Source: Sulfurospirillum sp. UCH001
Lineage (GTDB): Bacteria; Campylobacterota; Campylobacteria; Campylobacterales; Sulfurospirillaceae
Length of the DNA stretch: 64,000 nucleotides
Direction: 5' to 3'
Assembly: GCF_001548035.1 (NCBI RefSeq)
Contig: NZ_AP014723.1
Coordinates: 1,054,001-1,118,000 of the forward strand
Below are positions 25,961 to 33,881 of the stretch, in pieces; within the stretch, counting starts at the first letter, position 1, and each line of letters starts with the position of its first letter. The notes under the pieces are model-generated. The model searched no databases and had not been told where the DNA came from. It saw only the letters and a program-made list of their open reading frames with translations. The position numbers and the translations under genes are program-made.

Positions 25961-26167
25961 ATGAAATACGCTTATTCACTTTGTTTAGTATTAGGAGCCT
26001 ATCTTCTCTATAACTCTGGTATGGATAGTAATGCTCTTAGGATGTTATACCTTTTTTTAATCTTTGCATCACTTAGTGTGCTCTTTGAATATGTAAGTGC
26101 GTATGCTTTTTTTAGAGCATGGCTGATCTGTCAACACTTTATGATACACAGAAATAAATATGTCTAG
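25961..26167 (+). CDS. Small membrane protein with IS-altered C-terminus
   Basis: The original gene encodes two hydrophobic segments (YSLCLVLGAYLLYNSG and MLYLFLIFASLSVLFEYV). The IS inserted at 26124 after FFRAW. Removing the IS and one GGC copy restores the end LHRWF and a stop at 27430-27432. The frame now continues 14 codons into the IS end, so only the last five residues are replaced and the protein may still be made. Downstream cassette genes are separated from their promoter. Confidence 0.6.
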   Translation: MKYAYSLCLVLGAYLLYNSGMDSNALRMLYLFLIFASLSVLFEYVSAYAFFRAWLICQHFMIHRNKYV

Positions 26168-27033
26168 GCACTCATATCGTTTTGTAACAGTTTATTTTCA
26201 AAATCCACTGGTGACAAATAACCATTACTAGAGTGCAACCTCTGTCTATTATAAAACACTTCGATATATTCAAATATAGCTTGATTTGCTTGGCTCCTTG
26301 TTTCAAATTTCATATGGTGCGTAAGTTCTGTTTTTAAAGAATGAAAGAAACTCTCGGCAACAGCATTATCATAACAATTTCCCTTAGCACTCATACTTTG
26401 GACGATGCCATATTCTTTAAGCATGGCTTTATGGGCATCGGAAGCATATTGACTGCCACGATCGGTATGCCAGATGACACCCTGCGGAGGATTGCGTTTT
26501 TTAAGCGCCATAAAAAGCGCATCGTTGACAAGTGTTGCACTCATATGTGCATCCATAGACCAACCAATAACTCTTCTTGAATATAAATCAATGACGACAG
26601 CTAAATAGAGCCATCCTTCTTGTGTCGGGATATAGGTTATATCACCTACATACATTTGATTAGGAACTGAGGCATAAAAATCTTGTTGAATTCGATTAGG
26701 GGCAATAGCATAGGTATGATTGGAGTTGGTGGTAAGAACTCTAAAACGACGTTTATTGCGACAACTTAGCCCAAGTTTTTTCATAATCCTTGCAATACGT
26801 CTACGAGAGACGATCAATCCATAGAGTTGTTCAAGTCTCTTTTTCATTCGGCGTGTGCCGTACGTTTGATAAGTGCTAAGAAAAATATCTTGAATCATGG
26901 TGTTTAATACCATATCTTCTTGCCTCTCTATTCGAAGCCATCGATAATAACAGTTACGAGAAACCTCTAATAAATGGCACATGTGCGCAATATTGAATTC
27001 ATTACGATGCTCTTTAATCCAGGCGTACTTCAA
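26164..27033 (-). CDS. IS3-family transposase OrfB, copy 2
   Basis: Identical at the protein level to the OrfB of copy 1, with the same DDE residues (GDITYIP, HTDRGSQ, NAVAESF). It is produced as an OrfAB fusion by -1 frameshifting at the A-AAA-AAG site at 27069-27063 (minus strand). Confidence 0.93.
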   Translation of the reverse strand: MKYAWIKEHRNEFNIAHMCHLLEVSRNCYYRWLRIERQEDMVLNTMIQDIFLSTYQTYGTRRMKKRLEQLYGLIVSRRRIARIMKKLGLSCRNKRRFRVLTTNSNHTYAIAPNRIQQDFYASVPNQMYVGDITYIPTQEGWLYLAVVIDLYSRRVIGWSMDAHMSATLVNDALFMALKKRNPPQGVIWHTDRGSQYASDAHKAMLKEYGIVQSMSAKGNCYDNAVAESFFHSLKTELTHHMKFETRSQANQAIFEYIEVFYNRQRLHSSNGYLSPVDFENKLLQNDMSA

Positions 27034-27344
27034 TGAGCTTCTTTCGCGAAGAACGCCGCTGCCTTTTTTAAAATATCTCTCTCTATCTTCAACTTTGAGT
27101 TCTCTTTACGCAGTCGTCGATTCTCCTCTTCAAGACTTTCTTTGGGTGAACTATTGGTAGTTCGGTTCGGTAATTCAGAAATTAAGTGATGCTTTTTCCT
27201 ATAGTCTCGTAGCCACGCATACAGTGTTTTATCACTCATCCCTAAATCTTGTGCTATTTGATAGGCTGATTTTTCACTATTGAGGGCTAATTGTATTGTT
27301 GAGTTTTTAAACTCTTGAGTATATTTCTGAGCTTTGTTGACCAT
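27030..27344 (-). CDS. IS3-family transposase OrfA, copy 2
   Basis: Identical to the OrfA of copy 1: a helix-turn-helix that binds the terminal repeats, and a coiled coil for multimerisation. It includes the slippery heptamer near its end. Confidence 0.93.
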   Translation of the reverse strand: MVNKAQKYTQEFKNSTIQLALNSEKSAYQIAQDLGMSDKTLYAWLRDYRKKHHLISELPNRTTNSSPKESLEEENRRLRKENSKLKIERDILKKAAAFFAKEAH

Positions 27345-27441
27345 ATTATCAATCCTTCCTTATTATGTAGAAATCTTATCATTTCTGTGTCCTAATAAGT
27401 GTAGCCAGATCAGGCTTCATCGCTGGTTTTAGGAGAGAGTC

Positions 27442-27576
27442 ATGATACATACCTATACCCTTAAAACACAAAGTCTACGTTCATCTTGGTATCGTATACA
27501 TCTAAGAGAAGAGATGCGAGTAACACTCTTTAAAGCACTGCGTGCTTATGTACTTCAAAGGAGTCATCATGCCTAA
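27442..27576 (+). CDS. 44-residue basic small protein of the cassette
   Basis: The frame MIHTYTLKTQSLRSSWYRIHLREEMRV and onward has GGAG 7 nt before the ATG. Its stop overlaps the start of the next gene. It is basic, soluble and unrecognised. It lies just downstream of the second IS and belonged to the same small-gene operon. Confidence 0.5.
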   Translation: MIHTYTLKTQSLRSSWYRIHLREEMRVTLFKALRAYVLQRSHHA

Positions 27577-27859
27577 AGAGATCATCACTGCTTCTTTGAA
27601 TAAAAAGAAGAAACAAACTAAAAGGCAAAAGCTCTCATCAACCAAAGAGAAGAAGACTTCTGTTGATGTCATGGAGAGTATGGAGAAAACAATTACCGAC
27701 AATGCTTCAAAAGGTAAACACAATACGTTGGATGAAAGTACTCTCAATCCAAAAGCTAAAGCACTCTTAGAAGAGCTAAGCAGTGAACTTGGTGTATCCA
27801 AAGAGGTGATAGCAGAACTGGCTATCACACTCTATAGATTTTACAAGGATAAAGTATGA
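27569..27859 (+). CDS. Lysine-rich small protein of the cassette
   Basis: A 96-residue protein. The N-terminal half is very basic (LNKKKKQTKRQK) and probably disordered. The C-terminal half (LNPKAKALLEELSSELGVSKEVIAELAITLYRFYKDK) looks like a small helical, ribbon-helix-helix-like or dimerising domain. ATG 27569 is chosen because AAAGGAG lies just upstream. It may bind nucleic acid. Unrecognised. Confidence 0.6.
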   Translation: MPKEIITASLNKKKKQTKRQKLSSTKEKKTSVDVMESMEKTITDNASKGKHNTLDESTLNPKAKALLEELSSELGVSKEVIAELAITLYRFYKDKV

Positions 27860-27934
27860 AACACGATCAACAATTATGAATCAATTTCTTTTGAAAAAGA
27901 TATTCTATCTTGGATTATAAAATGTCAACATGAA

Positions 27935-28498
27935 GTGCATAATATTACAAATCTTAATCAAGCCTTTGAAAACTACAAATGGATTGTACAAAAAATTACA
28001 AAGAAATACAGGAGTCATGTGATGTCTTTTGAAGAATTTTTAGAAAACAATAAGGGGCAAATTAATGAAGAAACCATTAAAAATGTTTTGAATGAAATTG
28101 ATGCATTGCAAGAATATACTAATCAGAATTTTATTAATGAACTCGCTAAAATTTGTATACCAAAAGGTTTTCACAAAATTGAGTCTCAACCACATGCCAT
28201 ACAAAAAGACTATGATTATTTTTCTATAAAAGTATTGACCAATTTAGCTAAGAAGGAATGTTGTATTCAAATATTTTCTAAGAAAAAATTGGAAGAAACA
28301 GAAAAAAATAACTATTTAAAGAAAATTCAAGAAAAAATAAAAGATAGAATATTAAAGAACAATAATTCTGACTATCCTCGCGATTTATTATATGGTATTA
28401 TACAGTTTGACTATAATAAAAAAATCAACTTTCAGAATAAAGACTTACTTCTGACATCTATTGAAAAAGATTTAGAAATACTTGAAGAAATTTTATAG
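27935..28498 (+). CDS. Hypothetical protein, start uncertain
   Basis: A 187-residue helical protein with no family recognised. The GTG at 27935 has no ribosome site and the frame is open upstream to 27860 (NNYESISFEKDILSWIIKCQHEV). An ATG at 27856 with AAGGA upstream overlaps the preceding stop, but its frame ends after seven codons, so a one-base frameshift near 27880 may have removed the natural start. The current product may be shortened or absent. Confidence 0.5.
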   Translation: MHNITNLNQAFENYKWIVQKITKKYRSHVMSFEEFLENNKGQINEETIKNVLNEIDALQEYTNQNFINELAKICIPKGFHKIESQPHAIQKDYDYFSIKVLTNLAKKECCIQIFSKKKLEETEKNNYLKKIQEKIKDRILKNNNSDYPRDLLYGIIQFDYNKKINFQNKDLLLTSIEKDLEILEEIL

Positions 28499-28537
28499 GT
28501 ATACCCTCTTTCAATTTTTAGTAAAATCAACCAATAC

Positions 28538-28568
28538 AAGAGAGATATTTTATTCAGATATTTCTCTT
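28538..28568. terminator. Bidirectional hairpin between convergent genes
   Basis: AAGAGA-G-ATAT pairs with ATAT-T-TCTCTT (one G-T pair) around a 9-nt loop. It overlaps the end of the minus-strand gene at 28554. Moderately convincing. Confidence 0.45.
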
Positions 28569-29234
28569 TGCTACTCTCAGTTCCTGCACTTCTAAAACAA
28601 GATCATTAATCGAAACATTAGCAATTAAATAGGCTTTTACTTCTTCTTCAATCACGATCAATTGCTTCAAAACAGCTAACCCTTCTTTTTTTACATCTAA
28701 TCGTTTTTCATAGGTCGAAAGATCAATCAAAATAGTCTCAATTGGATTATTTTTAAATTCCTGAAAGTTAATAACTGTTTTTTGCAATGTGCAGGAATTC
28801 TCTAGTATCAATCCACAAGAATAATGAGCTAGAAGAGCACCATAAAAGTTTTTATGATTAATATACTCATCCAGAGGTCCTTTTTGCATTACCTGAAATT
28901 CTAAATTATCATCTTCATCATCGTAACTTAGATATTGCAATTGAAATAAATAGGATTGAACTTTAGAATTAGCTCGTGTTAAATCTCTATTGAGCACGTC
29001 TCTCCATTTTTCTTCTGCTGAATTATACGACGTTGTTTGGACTAAAAATTCCTCTTCAAATGTTAATGTTAAATAATGCTCCAATACGACATGAAACTCA
29101 CAATTCATAGCATGTAGAGCACGATAAAGATCATAATAAAGTATTTTGCGAATTGATAGTCTTGAATTTTTAATCTCATCAAACGTCATTTGGGTCAGCT
29201 TCAAAATATCATCAAATATACCTTGAGTCTTCAT
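28554..29234 (-). CDS. Island paralogous family A, member 2
   Basis: A 226-residue helical protein, homologous over its whole length to the 14706-15332 product. Shared blocks are ILKLTQMTFDEI, YYDLYRAL, HYLTLTFEEEFL, KWRDVLNRDLTRANSKVQSYLFQLQYL, DLSTYEKRLDVKK and INDLV. It has a 15-residue C-terminal extension. AAGGAG lies 8 nt before the ATG. Its promoter is the minus arm of palindrome site 7 with a perfect TATAAT, at 13 rather than 12 nt. No known family is recognised. Confidence 0.72.
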   Translation of the reverse strand: MKTQGIFDDILKLTQMTFDEIKNSRLSIRKILYYDLYRALHAMNCEFHVVLEHYLTLTFEEEFLVQTTSYNSAEEKWRDVLNRDLTRANSKVQSYLFQLQYLSYDDEDDNLEFQVMQKGPLDEYINHKNFYGALLAHYSCGLILENSCTLQKTVINFQEFKNNPIETILIDLSTYEKRLDVKKEGLAVLKQLIVIEEEVKAYLIANVSINDLVLEVQELRVAKRNI

Positions 29235-29263
29235 CTTGCATTCTCCTTATCTTCTTTTATTGA

Positions 29264-29314
29264 ATTATATCAACAATTAATAGACAGTATCTTGTCCAAA
29301 TTTTATTATAAACT
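29264..29314. promoter_or_regulatory. Island palindrome with divergent promoters (site 7)
   Basis: The palindrome AGACAGTATCTTGTCC is at 29282-29297. On the plus strand TAAACT (29309-29314) is 12 nt past TGTC and serves the PcfJ-like gene. On the minus strand TATAAT (29269-29264) is 13 nt past TGTC and serves the family A gene. This is the only direction in the window that departs from 12 nt. Confidence 0.8.
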
Positions 29315-29343
29315 TTATGATATTTAAAAATAAAGGAGTTAGT

Positions 29344-30270
29344 GTGAATCTCATTATTGATGATCAACATAAAGCAATGATGCAATTTTTATCAGTTAAT
29401 CAAAATTTTCATGATACAAACTTTTATTTTTTTAGAGATTATCCATATCTCTCATCTTTTGAAGGGATGACCTTTAATGAGGCAGTATGTCATATCCTTG
29501 GTATTAGCCCAAAAAAGGGGAATAAGGCACTCAAAAAAGCTTTTTATACATCATTAAATACTCTTACACACTCTAATACTTCGTATTCTCCTTATGTTGA
29601 TTTTTTATTAACTTCAATGTTTAGTGATCATAACTATCTTATACCTCTTATTAAATTACCATTTGAGCAAAAAAAGAGACTTATTGATCTTCCTTTGGCT
29701 TCAGAGGAACAGATAACCCAATTGTGGTTTTTTCTCAAAAATCGACTTTCAAAAAAAGCACTTTTTACTTTAATACTTGATTTTTATTCGCAAGAAAATA
29801 TGCACGACATATACAAAAATATTGTATCACTTTATTGTCAATATCAACTTCTATTAGAGGAGAAATTCATTACATGTAAAGCTTCAATGAATGATCTTCT
29901 TAGAATATTTACGTTTCTTATTCAAAATCATTATGTTCAAAAAATAACATATTATTATCAAGCACATGCAGTGATGCAAGAGATGGTTGTTGGAGATTTA
30001 GAGTTTAGACTTCCTTGCAACTCGCATGAACTTTGTTTATGGGCACAAATACTTCAAAATTGCCTTCTTACGTATATGGAAAAAATTCCTCAGTACTCCA
30101 TTGTATATGGTGTTTTTAAAAAGGGACATTTATTGTATGCCGTCGAAATCTATAAAAATAGAATGATACAAATGAGTGGGATTCAGAATATGGAAATTCC
30201 ACCAATGGATGCTAAGTCAATTTATCAGTGGATTGACCAAGGTTATTCAAATAGCCTCTATTTGACATAA
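29344..30270 (+). CDS. PcfJ-like protein
   Basis: About 308 residues. The C-terminal part, from roughly residue 215, resembles the PcfJ domain: LCLWAQILQNCLLTYMEKI, then LLYAVEIYKNRMIQMSGIQN. PcfJ-like proteins occur on conjugative plasmids, phages and chromosomal islands, and their biochemical role is unknown. The start is GTG 29344 (AAGGAG 6 nt upstream). An ATG at 29317 would lie at the expected transcription start and is rejected. It is served by the plus arm of palindrome site 7 and ends in a 12-bp hairpin. Confidence 0.65.
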   Translation: MNLIIDDQHKAMMQFLSVNQNFHDTNFYFFRDYPYLSSFEGMTFNEAVCHILGISPKKGNKALKKAFYTSLNTLTHSNTSYSPYVDFLLTSMFSDHNYLIPLIKLPFEQKKRLIDLPLASEEQITQLWFFLKNRLSKKALFTLILDFYSQENMHDIYKNIVSLYCQYQLLLEEKFITCKASMNDLLRIFTFLIQNHYVQKITYYYQAHAVMQEMVVGDLEFRLPCNSHELCLWAQILQNCLLTYMEKIPQYSIVYGVFKKGHLLYAVEIYKNRMIQMSGIQNMEIPPMDAKSIYQWIDQGYSNSLYLT

Positions 30271-30281
30271 GAGGCTATTTG
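30248..30281. terminator. Bidirectional terminator hairpin
   Basis: CAAATAGCCTCT and AGAGGCTATTTG pair perfectly over 12 bp around a 10-nt loop. The left arm is inside the end of the PcfJ-like gene. It separates convergent genes. Confidence 0.75.
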
Positions 30282-30294
30282 AAATAATAGTAAC

Positions 30295-31068
30295 TTATTC
30301 TTCTAAATTCAAAAGAATTTCTTTGGTAATTTTTCCCTGCTTAACTAAATGTTGATAAAGCTCTGCAGCTCGATTATACCCCATGTGTAAATTTCTTTGT
30401 AAAAAGAAAACAAATAAATCTTGGTTATTGGATAACAAATCTAGCGCTTGTTTTTCCAATAGTATAGTGTCTTTTTGAACTATGAAATTTAAAATAACCT
30501 CTTGTCTGGAAATATCATCATGTGTATACATCCAAAATATATCGTTTGGACTATCACTAGTTTTTTTAGTATTAATATCAGGGATGTCATCGTATAAATA
30601 TATGTCTTTGTGGTAACCTTCACGTTGTATCATTGTATCGATAAATAGGTATCGTTCGGATGTCTGTTTGTAATTATTTAGAGGACCTCTAATGATAATT
30701 GGAGGTTGAAAACGTCTCATGTACTTTTTTACACTATGAAAAACAAATTGCTTGAGGATTGCTCTCACTTTTTTGGATTTCACATATTTTTTAGTCGATA
30801 ATCCATCGTATTCTTTGTGATTATGTATGTATTGATAGCGAAGCTCTTTTTTATTCCATTGTGATAACTCAATAGAGTAGCCGAAATTTATAATCGGCAA
30901 GTACAAATATTTGCTATATGCTTCTACACTAAAATGCGATTCTAAAATAATATTCAAATCTTGGTAGAGGAATGAATAACAGAATTTTCGCTCTAGTTCT
31001 AAATTACTATTGTATCTATCTTCTTCATAACATCGCACTAATTTTAGGCCATCTGCCAATTGAAACAT
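30295..31068 (-). CDS. Unknown protein with FtsK-gamma-like C-terminal domain
   Basis: About 257 residues. The last 45 residues (FFLQRNLHMGYNRAAELYQHL, then VKQGKIT) match the FtsK gamma winged helix, whose hallmark is L-x-I/M-GYNRAA-x-L; in FtsK it binds oriented KOPS DNA. The N-terminal 200 residues are not recognised and contain no ATPase motif. The ATG at 31068 has AAAGGAGGG directly upstream; a longer frame runs into the palindrome. The minus arm of site 8 (TATACT) drives it. DNA binding is inferred from the domain. Confidence 0.68.
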   Translation of the reverse strand: MFQLADGLKLVRCYEEDRYNSNLELERKFCYSFLYQDLNIILESHFSVEAYSKYLYLPIINFGYSIELSQWNKKELRYQYIHNHKEYDGLSTKKYVKSKKVRAILKQFVFHSVKKYMRRFQPPIIIRGPLNNYKQTSERYLFIDTMIQREGYHKDIYLYDDIPDINTKKTSDSPNDIFWMYTHDDISRQEVILNFIVQKDTILLEKQALDLLSNNQDLFVFFLQRNLHMGYNRAAELYQHLVKQGKITKEILLNLEE

Positions 31069-31093
31069 TTTCCCTCCTTTTGATGAAAAAGAA

Positions 31094-31143
31094 AGTATAA
31101 AATTAAATATGGACATTAATATGTCCTCATTATAGTCTAAAGT
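31094..31143. promoter_or_regulatory. Island palindrome with divergent promoters (site 8)
   Basis: The perfect palindrome GGACATTAATATGTCC is at 31111-31126. On the minus strand TATACT (31099-31094) is 12 nt past TGTC. On the plus strand TAAAGT (31138-31143) is also at 12 nt and would serve the family B gene at 31235; that -10 is weaker. Confidence 0.85.
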
Positions 31144-31234
31144 TCTATCTAACAAACACAAAATAGAGAAATGGATGAAGCAAGAAGTATCTCTATTTTT
31201 GAATTAATTCTAATATTAAAATGAAGGAGTTTAC

Positions 31235-31783
31235 ATGCGAAGAAGAAGTTTCTTTAAAAATCTTGCAATTTTTCCACTTGCATGCCTAGGTGAAAACAAA
31301 AAAGACAACGAAAAAAATATTTTAGAAAATGCTACCATCCAAATCTTGCTACCTTTTTCATTAAACTCTTCCCAGAAAAACAAAATAGGTTTATTCGCTA
31401 TAGATAAGCCAATGCGTGAACTTAGATCAAGATATTTAAACAGTATTTTAGAATCACTGAGACAATGGGAGAATCAAGGGATTATGCTTCATTTTCATGA
31501 AGATGAATCTACTATGTATAATGTTGCAGTAGATAAAATGCTTTGCAATGAAAAACTAGCCTCTCAGTTTTTATACTATCCTACTATAAAGTTATTTGAT
31601 GATCAAGAAGAGTTGTTTTTGCCATCAATGAGTCTTTTTACCACAATGAAATACCCATCGTTTACTAGCACTGATTCAATGATTATAGTTAATGGTGATT
31701 TAGAATATTTAGATATGGATAAAATTGGAAAAATAGTGAATTTAAAAAAATATAAACAACCAAAAGAACCAAATTTTCCTTAA
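31235..31783 (+). CDS. Island paralogous family B, member 2 (RRSFFK start)
   Basis: A 182-residue protein, homologous to the 20462-21034 product. It begins MRRRSFFKNLAIFPLACLG, again a twin-arginine-like R-R-x-F-F-K followed by a short hydrophobic run and a Cys. Shared later blocks are KNILE, ILLPF, an ESTMYNVAVDKMLC region, YPTIKLF and LPSMSLF. Whether the N-terminus directs export, membrane anchoring or neither is open. AAGGAG lies 6 nt before the ATG. Its promoter is the plus arm of palindrome site 8. Confidence 0.72.
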   Translation: MRRRSFFKNLAIFPLACLGENKKDNEKNILENATIQILLPFSLNSSQKNKIGLFAIDKPMRELRSRYLNSILESLRQWENQGIMLHFHEDESTMYNVAVDKMLCNEKLASQFLYYPTIKLFDDQEELFLPSMSLFTTMKYPSFTSTDSMIIVNGDLEYLDMDKIGKIVNLKKYKQPKEPNFP

Positions 31784-31786
31784 ATA

Positions 31787-31819
31787 AGACAGGATGTTGT
31801 TGTTTTTTGATTTTATAAT
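31787..31819 (+). promoter_or_regulatory. Degenerate island palindrome and promoter (site 9)
   Basis: AGACA-GGATGT-TGTTG at 31787-31802 has one mismatch in the right half-site (TGTT for TGTC). TATAAT at 31814-31819 is exactly 12 nt further and 27 nt before the next ATG. The preserved spacing supports a real, weakened site. Confidence 0.65.
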
Positions 31820-31846
31820 ACTCTAATTTAAGAATTGAGGTATTAC

Positions 31847-32941
31847 ATGGAAATCTATACAGACACTATTATCGAACATACAATCTTCATTCCTTATGAT
31901 GAGCAGTTAATTATCAGAGATTGCACTGTAAAAATTGAACGTAATGCACATATCATTTGTTTAGGGAAATTTGAAGCCTCAAATGTTAATTTTGAACCAA
32001 TAGAAGATACTTTTGGTGCTATTGCAATTATGAGTTATAACAAAGAATCTAAAATTTCTCAATGCATTTTTAAAAAAGGCTCTGGTATCCCGCGAAAACA
32101 TTTTCAAAAATTACCCATTTTTTGGGAAATATTCCCTTTGGAAGATTGGGAATATAATGATAATGAAGAAACTCGTCACACTATTCTTAAGACAAAAATA
32201 GCAGGAGCTCTTATCTGCATTGATACTAAAATAGATCACTGTACTTTTGAGGATTGTCACAGTGAGGATTGTGGTGGAAGTCTTTATGCTGTTCGATCCA
32301 CAATTAAAAATTCAAATTTTATTAATTCACATTCTAAAGGTGATTGTGGAGCAATTTGCGGAAAGGAAAGCAATATTATAAGATGCTCTTTCATAGACTG
32401 TATAGCAGATGATTCAGGTGGTGCTCTGGGGCGCTATGATCTTAAAATAGATGATTGTTTCTTTATTCGGTGTCATGCAAAAGAGGATGGTGGCGCTATT
32501 TTTTGCTCAGAACAAGGATCAATTCACCATTCTAAATTTATTAATTGTACTGCACGAAGCGGTGGAGCTATTGCTGGTACAAGTCATGTGAGCCATTGTA
32601 TTTTTAAAAATTGTAGTGTTAAGGATAGAGGTGGAGCAATAGAGTTGTATTCACGTGTTGCTTGTATTAGTGATTCAAAATTTATGAATTGTTATGTAAT
32701 AAATAAAGATGCACCTTCAGATGTTATTTTTTGTTGTTGTGGTGTAACATTTATTATGGATTGTATGTTTAAAAATACTCAAGAGAGTTGCAAAGTATTT
32801 ATTTATGGCTGCAGTTTTAAAGTTTTTTGGTCAAAATTTACTTCTAAATGCCAACTTCAAAAACCCATTGATGGCTGTTGTGAAATTAAAGTTATGGCAT
32901 GTTCTTATAATAGTAAGAATGTAATTTGGAAAAATATTTAA
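31847..32941 (+). CDS. Right-handed parallel beta-helix protein
   Basis: About 364 residues. From residue 130 onward there are repeating coils of roughly 23 residues with an S/C-x-F-x-x-C-x-A ... GGAI pattern (CTFEDCHSEDCGGSL, CSFIDCIADDSGGAL, CFFIRCHAKEDGGAI, SKFINCTARSGGAI). This is the pattern of polymorphic-membrane-protein and pectate-lyase-like beta-helices, unusually rich in Cys. There is no signal peptide, so it is probably cytoplasmic. ATG 31847 is chosen (GAGG upstream) over TTG 31835. It has its own promoter with a degenerate palindrome. Function is unknown. Confidence 0.78.
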   Translation: MEIYTDTIIEHTIFIPYDEQLIIRDCTVKIERNAHIICLGKFEASNVNFEPIEDTFGAIAIMSYNKESKISQCIFKKGSGIPRKHFQKLPIFWEIFPLEDWEYNDNEETRHTILKTKIAGALICIDTKIDHCTFEDCHSEDCGGSLYAVRSTIKNSNFINSHSKGDCGAICGKESNIIRCSFIDCIADDSGGALGRYDLKIDDCFFIRCHAKEDGGAIFCSEQGSIHHSKFINCTARSGGAIAGTSHVSHCIFKNCSVKDRGGAIELYSRVACISDSKFMNCYVINKDAPSDVIFCCCGVTFIMDCMFKNTQESCKVFIYGCSFKVFWSKFTSKCQLQKPIDGCCEIKVMACSYNSKNVIWKNI

Positions 32942-32967
32942 AAGAATTTAGCAGCTTATCTTAGTGT

Positions 32968-33033
32968 ACAGGAAAGTGTGGAAGCACTCTCCTGTATTGA
33001 TAGAGTTGCAAAAGACGCATAGGTAGTCTTTTG
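32968..33033 (+). terminator. Two adjacent hairpins after the beta-helix gene
   Basis: ACAGGA-A-AGTG pairs with CACT-C-TCCTGT (32968-32995). CAAAAGAC pairs perfectly with GTCTTTTG (33009-33033), followed by T-rich sequence. They probably end the beta-helix transcript. Confidence 0.5.
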
Positions 33034-33037
33034 TAAT

Positions 33038-33409
33038 TTGAATTATAATTTTATTACTTCACTCAAGAATTGTCAAATGAATATAGCATTCGAGCACTTA
33101 GCGTTATTGCCTGAAATCTTAGAAAAATTAACATTGATTGAAAAAAATATGTCTAATTTTGAATCAAAGCGTTGGATGAATGTGAAAGAAGTTGGAAAAT
33201 ATTTAGGATACTCAACGGATCATATCTACAAACTACGTGACGAAGAATTCACTGAAGGGATTCATTTTCATAAAAAAGGCAAATTACTATTTGACCGTCT
33301 TGAAATAGATAGATGGGTAATAGGAGGTTCTAATAATTTACATCAAGCAACGAAAGATAGAGTAAATGAAATTATAGAATCAGTGCTTGAAAATCATAAA
33401 AAGCGATAA
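33038..33409 (+). CDS. Excisionase-like HTH protein
   Basis: Up to 123 residues. Residues 46-95 (RWMNVKEVGKYLGYSTDHIYKLRDE, then LLFDRLEIDRWV) form a MerR/AlpA-type winged helix as in excisionases (HTH_17). The N-terminal part is a short coiled coil. The start is uncertain: TTG 33038 overlaps the end of a hairpin, and ATG 33077 would be safer, but neither has a clear ribosome site. It resembles the HTH protein at 37234. A role in excision or regulation of an integrated element is inferred. Confidence 0.68.
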   Translation: MNYNFITSLKNCQMNIAFEHLALLPEILEKLTLIEKNMSNFESKRWMNVKEVGKYLGYSTDHIYKLRDEEFTEGIHFHKKGKLLFDRLEIDRWVIGGSNNLHQATKDRVNEIIESVLENHKKR

Positions 33410-33881
33410 TTCTCATAGATAGAATTTGTTACACTCTCTGGCTGTAACGACCAAGTATTTCGTTGAATATAATCTGCACTTTTATAGCATTGCATCTTGC
33501 TTGATAAGTTAGTTTCTTATCCCCTTTTTTAACGAAGGTTAGCGTTTTATATGCAGCTCGTGTGCATAAAAGAGTTGGCGTATGCTCTGCGCATTACAAC
33601 CCATAGCTTAGTAGCTATATAACAAGAATCTCTAAATTAGAAGATAACGAAAGTATAGCACCAAAAAAAGATACTCTTGCCTTTTTACCCGTTTTGGTAT
33701 GAAGAGAAAAGAGCAGTTTGTAGTGCCAAAAAATACCACTCTATCGAGCTTCTAAAAAACAGTGTCCGTTGAATTTCATTTTTTAATTCAATGGCTAAAT
33801 TCAACACTTTTTTCAACGTTTTTTATTTCATTTCAAAACAAAAACGAATAGTAGTATCTCACATTAAAAAAGGATACCGCT
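33410..33881. other. 472-bp non-coding region with several hairpins
   Basis: No convincing gene. GATAAG/CTTATC (33503-33521) is followed by CCCCTTTTTT and looks like a terminator. ATAGCT/AGCTAT lies at about 33603-33618, and TTGAATT/AATTCAA near 33768-33791 is followed by further TTCAAC copies. Near the right end AACGAATAGTA precedes the 33882 gene; AACGAATAGTA also precedes the 34471 gene near 34404. It could hold an untranslated RNA, an origin or attachment DNA; none is proven. Confidence 0.4.

Larger units (their letters stand above)
26124..27412 (-). mobile_element. IS3-family insertion sequence, copy 2
   Basis: 1289 bp, the same length, orientation and (as far as I can read) sequence as the copy at 11766-13054. 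It has the same TGATCTG termini and is flanked by a GGC duplication. Lack of divergence suggests recent transposition. It splits the small-protein cassette. Confidence 0.93.
26121..27415. repeat. 3-bp target duplication (GGC) around IS copy 2
   Basis: GGC at 26121-26123 and GGC at 27413-27415 flank the element. This differs from the AAT around copy 1, so each copy inserted independently. Confidence 0.75.
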
